IMG/VR virus record: IMGVR_UViG_3300027833_000172
Coordinates: 1-29,477 of that record
Origin: a virus
Direction: 5' to 3' (one strand)
Length of the DNA stretch: 29,477 nucleotides
Of this stretch, positions 27,481 to 29,477 are shown in pieces. The notes under the pieces are model-generated. The model was not told where the DNA came from. It searched no databases and saw only the letters and a program-made list of their open reading frames with translations. The translations under genes and the position numbers were made by a program. Each line of letters begins with the position of its first letter. Position 1 is the stretch's first letter.

Positions 27481-27711
27481 TTAAACTTTCCACTCCCATA
27501 CTTTACGATACTTAGCTACTACCTTCACAAGAGCATCCCACTCTTCCCAATCTAAGTTAATTGAATTTCCTTCATTCATTTCATCATCTCCTGTAATTCT
27601 AAGAAATGATCCACCCGCTTCATCTTGAGGCGCTACCTTAAGGCAATTATAAACTGGATTAGCTCCAGGCTCGTTATTCGTGATGCTTACTTGTGTTATT
27701 GTTTCTTTCAT
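27481..27711 (-). CDS. Protein of unknown function, 76 residues
   Basis: Start at ATG 27711, six bases after TATAAT. Sequence: MKETITQVSITNNEPGANPV, YNCLKVAPQDEAGGSFLRIT, then an acidic helix NLDWEEWDALVKVVAKYRKV. The alternating strands followed by an acidic amphipathic helix suggest a small alpha/beta protein. No family recognised. Predicted leaderless early mRNA. Confidence 0.7.
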   Translation of the reverse strand: MKETITQVSITNNEPGANPVYNCLKVAPQDEAGGSFLRITGDDEMNEGNSINLDWEEWDALVKVVAKYRKVWEWKV

Positions 27712-27717
27712 AATATA

Positions 27718-27746
27718 ATTATACCATACTTTAGTCTTTTTGTACA
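27718..27746 (-). promoter_or_regulatory. Early-type promoter, leaderless
   Basis: TGTACA (27741-27746), 17-base spacer ending TGG, TATAAT (27718-27723), TATATT, ATG at 27711. Confidence 0.85.
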
Positions 27747-27925
27747 CCACTTAATTTATCTAATTCCTTCTGCATAAACTTTGCGGTACCTAACCAACAT
27801 GCTCTATCATCTGCTAATGACTGAATCCGTGCACACAATGCATGATCATCAGTCTTATACACAGCTTCATCGCCATATAGATCTTTCCAGACTTTATTTA
27901 TTTTATCAATTATTGCTTCTGACAT
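27731..27925 (-). CDS. Small helical protein, 64 residues
   Basis: Start at ATG 27925, two bases after the signal-peptidase stop; an earlier ATG at 27952 would overlap it. Sequence: MSEAIIDKINKVWKDLYGDE, AVYKTDDHALCARIQSLADD, then RACWLGTAKFMQKELDKLSG. Two helices with Cys/Trp. No family recognised. Its end overlaps the downstream early-type promoter. Confidence 0.65.
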   Translation of the reverse strand: MSEAIIDKINKVWKDLYGDEAVYKTDDHALCARIQSLADDRACWLGTAKFMQKELDKLSGVQKD

Positions 27926-27927
27926 AA

Positions 27928-28398
27928 TTATTTGATTAGTGCACTTTTCCAAGTGATGATGGGTTCGTGCAACTTTCCAAGATAATTTAGTTTAGTGACA
28001 AGAGTTGAATCTTCTATACGGTTATTGTCGCCCTGTGCCACCCAACCTTCATCGGTCTTTTTAATTAGTCGATGCAGTACAAGAACACCATTGTCGCTGA
28101 TATAGGCAATAAAATTATTGACCTTTAGTTCACTGTATGGTATTTTAACTAAAACAACGATAGATTCATTGAATGGAAGGTAAATTGAATTACTCAGACC
28201 TTCACTCCCACGGACTGCACCATTGACCTCAAAGGCAATGTCGAGTGCTCTTAGAGAAGCCTGTCCTCTATCGTCGACGACTTCGTATTTAGGCGCGGTG
28301 CGCTTAAGTTCATTTAGTCGCAAGTATTCGAAGATACCGAAACCTGATACTATTGAGAGAATTGTAATGGTTACTATTAGTGATGCTGTCATTTTCAT
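27928..28398 (-). CDS. Membrane signal peptidase I-like protein (SipW/S26B type)
   Basis: 156 residues. N-terminal anchor MTASLIVTITILSIVSGFGI (3-22). The catalytic region follows the ER/archaeal type of S26 signal peptidase: RGSEGLSNSIYLP (63-75) with the candidate Ser at 69 or 71, NNFIAYISDNGVLVLHRLIK (94-113) with the His-Arg pair at 109-110, and VAQGDNNRIEDSTLV (120-134), the GDNN...D motif, then YLGKL. A Ser/His rather than Ser/Lys dyad is expected. TATAAATA overlaps the first ATG, and a second ATG (28392) lies five bases after it, so the late form may start at M3. In a phage it may process virion or surface proteins. It is not clear whether the Ser site is intact. Confidence 0.72.
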   Translation of the reverse strand: MKMTASLIVTITILSIVSGFGIFEYLRLNELKRTAPKYEVVDDRGQASLRALDIAFEVNGAVRGSEGLSNSIYLPFNESIVVLVKIPYSELKVNNFIAYISDNGVLVLHRLIKKTDEGWVAQGDNNRIEDSTLVTKLNYLGKLHEPIITWKSALIK

Positions 28399-28405
28399 AT
28401 TTATA
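28398..28405 (-). promoter_or_regulatory. T4-type late promoter for the signal peptidase-like gene
   Basis: TATAAATA on the minus strand, overlapping the first ATG (28398) and five bases (TGAAA) before the second ATG at 28392, the usual leaderless spacing. Confidence 0.55.
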
Positions 28406-28610
28406 CGTGTCTCGGCACTTTCTTATTTGCGTCATCCATACCCATTGCTAACTCAACAACCATACGCTCACTCCAGCCAGCAAACGGACCTCGCATAAAG
28501 ACTTGAGTCAGATCGTCAATATCATATCCATCATACTTCTCAAGAGTCAACTTAACCCAATTGTCAGTCGCTTCTTGCCATGCATTTTGTTTTTCTTTGT
28601 ATTCGTTCAT
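28401..28610 (-). CDS. Small acidic protein, 69 residues
   Basis: Sequence: MNEYKEKQNAWQEATDNWVK, LTLEKYDGYDIDDLTQVFMR, then GPFAGWSERMVVELAMGMDD. Two to three helices, aromatic-rich. No family recognised. The ATG follows a GCACACATT leader with the GCCC-AGTA-GGGC hairpin (28620-28631), so translation is likely to be controlled by it. Ends just before the signal-peptidase gene. Confidence 0.7.
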   Translation of the reverse strand: MNEYKEKQNAWQEATDNWVKLTLEKYDGYDIDDLTQVFMRGPFAGWSERMVVELAMGMDDANKKVPRHV

Positions 28611-28619
28611 AATGTGTGT

Positions 28620-28631
28620 GCCCTACTGGGC
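28620..28631 (-). promoter_or_regulatory. Leader hairpin GCCC-AGTA-GGGC (copy 3)
   Basis: Same hairpin and following CACACATT-ATG as the 11.7 kb and 28.8 kb copies; nine bases separate it from the ATG at 28610. Confidence 0.7.
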
Positions 28632-28635
28632 TTGG

Positions 28636-28821
28636 TTATTTGTAGTTGAAGAATCTTTCTATTTCCAGTCGGAAACTATGCTTGTGCTCATCGTCAAATG
28701 AATCGTCGGATTTGAACCCCTCGTCCATTCCCATACAGTATGCATTATCTAAACAGTGGTGAATCATACTCTCGACCACCTCCTGCGCTTCCTCTGACAG
28801 TGTTGATATGTCTTTTGTCAT
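28636..28821 (-). CDS. Small acidic protein, 61 residues
   Basis: Sequence: MTKDISTLSEEAQEVVESMI, HHCLDNAYCMGMDEGFKSDD, then SFDDEHKHSFRLEIERFFNY. An acidic helix followed by an His/Cys-containing centre (HHC...C). No family recognised. It has the same hairpin leader as the next gene. Confidence 0.7.
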   Translation of the reverse strand: MTKDISTLSEEAQEVVESMIHHCLDNAYCMGMDEGFKSDDSFDDEHKHSFRLEIERFFNYK

Positions 28822-28830
28822 AATGTGTGC

Positions 28831-28842
28831 GCCCTACTGGGC
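28831..28842 (-). promoter_or_regulatory. Leader hairpin GCCC-AGTA-GGGC (copy 4)
   Basis: Hairpin, then GCACACATT, then ATG at 28821; identical to copies 2 and 3 apart from one base. Confidence 0.7.
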
Positions 28843-28888
28843 TGTTGAACTTGCCATTGAACGGTGATCTCGTCCCTCGACACGTTAA

Positions 28889-29104
28889 TTAGTGGTTCGC
28901 TATTTGATTCCGCGCAATAGCTGACCAAACAGCGAGCGATACGTTGTGCGATTGCTGCCCAACTATGTAGTTCACATGATTTCCCTGCCTCCCTGACACC
29001 TTGTAGTCTCCCACTGTATCTCCTCGCTTTGGATCAGAAACAACCCTAGCGAACAAGTCGGTGGACATCAACAGAGTCCCGTCGTTAGTCTTTAGTGTAA
29101 TCAT
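28889..29104 (-). CDS. Small protein of unknown function, 71 residues
   Basis: Sequence: MITLKTNDGTLLMSTDLFAR, VVSDPKRGDTVGDYKVSGRQ, then SLAVWSAIARNQIANH. A beta-rich start with GDTV-type turns resembles a small barrel. The leader lacks the hairpin found in the next two genes. No family recognised. Confidence 0.65.
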   Translation of the reverse strand: MITLKTNDGTLLMSTDLFARVVSDPKRGDTVGDYKVSGRQGNHVNYIVGQQSHNVSLAVWSAIARNQIANH

Positions 29105-29107
29105 AGT

Positions 29108-29344
29108 TTATTGGTCGGGACTCTGTGAGTCACCTATTGCGTTCTGGATAGGCGGCGGGATCATCAGCCCTGCGTCACAGGGACGTTTGCCGCCCTTTGC
29201 GTAGCACCATGCTCCCTTTACGCATCGGCATTTAAAAGATCCCGACAATGCCTTGCGTCGAGTGTATGCCACCTCTGGTTCTGGGAAGCCATCGAGGTAT
29301 CCAGAACCAGACGGACTATTCAATTCATTTCGTTCCTCATTCAT
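29108..29344 (-). CDS. Small Cys-rich protein, 78 residues
   Basis: Start at ATG 29344, overlapping the stop of the upstream partial ORF (ATGAATGA); the longer frame to 29404 would overlap that gene. Pro/Glu-rich N-terminal half (NEERNELNSPSGSGYLDGFP), then FKCRCVKGAWC (C-x-C-x5-C) followed by another Cys (KRPCDAGL) which together could bind a metal, and a disordered end. No family recognised. Confidence 0.6.
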   Translation of the reverse strand: MNEERNELNSPSGSGYLDGFPEPEVAYTRRKALSGSFKCRCVKGAWCYAKGGKRPCDAGLMIPPPIQNAIGDSQSPDQ

Positions 29345-29477
29345 GATTATCCTTTGTGTTCTCCAAAGAAGATTCAAGATCGGGCAACTCGATGGCATCG
29401 CCACCTAAATCGCTAATAGATTGGTTTACTCCTTTGTGGTGCGCTCGCATACATGCCATCGCTATCTTGTCGCCGTG
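29337..29477 (-). CDS. Partial ORF at the window edge (C-terminal 46 residues visible)
   Basis: Read in one frame to the edge: HGDKIAMACMRAHHKGVNQS, ISDLGGDAIELPDLESSLEN, TKDNHE and TGA. The start lies beyond the window. Looks like a natural protein end (acidic). The TGA overlaps the ATG of the Cys-rich gene, so the two are coupled. Function cannot be told from this part. Confidence 0.55.
   Translation of the reverse strand, partial: HGDKIAMACMRAHHKGVNQSISDLGGDAIELPDLESSLENTKDNHE

Noticed and set aside
1-29477. tRNA genes, CRISPR arrays, insertion sequences
   Set aside because: No cloverleaf with a T-loop motif, no regularly spaced direct repeats and no transposase or terminal repeats were seen.

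Overview
The window is part of a T4-like (Straboviridae-relative/marine T4-superfamily) myovirus genome. The evidence is a set of diagnostic T4-type proteins: baseplate gp5, gp27-like, gp53, gp48-like and gp26-like; the gp4 head-completion nuclease; a gp19/gp54-type tail tube protein; a tape measure; gp32 single-stranded DNA-binding protein; gp59 helicase loader; and a probable gp33 late-transcription coactivator. T4-type late promoters (TATAAATA) recur. The base composition, the marine-type fibre and structural proteins and the zinc-less gp32 suggest an aquatic bacterial host. A phage-encoded PEP-CTERM protein further suggests a Gram-negative host with an exosortase system, such as a marine gammaproteobacterium or verrucomicrobium. 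That host assignment is inference. No tRNA, CRISPR array or insertion sequence was seen.

Layout. (1) 1-4194, minus: baseplate operon gp48 > gp53 > gp27-like > gp5, with gp5 cut by the window edge. (2) 4195-4370: divergent promoter region with an early-type and a late promoter on each strand. (3) 4371-9154, plus: gp4 nuclease, a GIY-YIG homing endonuclease, a conserved T4-type protein, tail tube protein, gp26-like chaperone with a -1 frameshift site leading into a gp51-like extension, terminator, tape measure. (4) 9211-10863, minus: gp32 and gp59, facing the tail genes across a shared hairpin. (5) 10864-17626, minus: small genes of mostly unknown function, gp33-like, a 385-residue conserved protein, a PEP-CTERM protein, a SleB-type endolysin preceded by two tandem-duplicated tiny membrane peptides, and three copies of a promoter-upstream repeat module. 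(6) 17699-23970, plus: holin-like protein, virion protein, spanin-like peptide, short repeat protein, adhesin-like protein and a 1207-residue tail fibre or spike. (7) 24109-29477, minus: more small genes, a ParB-like protein, a polysaccharide pyruvyltransferase-like and sialyltransferase/DUF115-like pair, a SipW-like membrane signal peptidase, and a partial ORF at the edge.

Regulation is unusually legible. Early-type promoters share TGTACA or TTTACA, a 17-base spacer and TGGTATAAT (extended -10). Late promoters are TATAAATA. In many cases the start codon lies only 5-9 bases after the -10 box, which predicts leaderless or nearly leaderless mRNAs. Four small genes instead carry a repeated leader hairpin, GCCC-AGTA-GGGC, that would mask their own Shine-Dalgarno sequence. 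The lysis functions appear split: holin-like and spanin-like genes sit in the plus-strand fibre operon, and the endolysin with the two tiny membrane peptides sits on the minus strand.

The most interesting candidates are the phage PEP-CTERM protein, the duplicated micro-membrane peptides next to the endolysin, the leaderless promoter architecture, the masking hairpin repeats, the repeated promoter-upstream module, the clear frameshift site ahead of the tape measure, and the sugar-modification gene pair.
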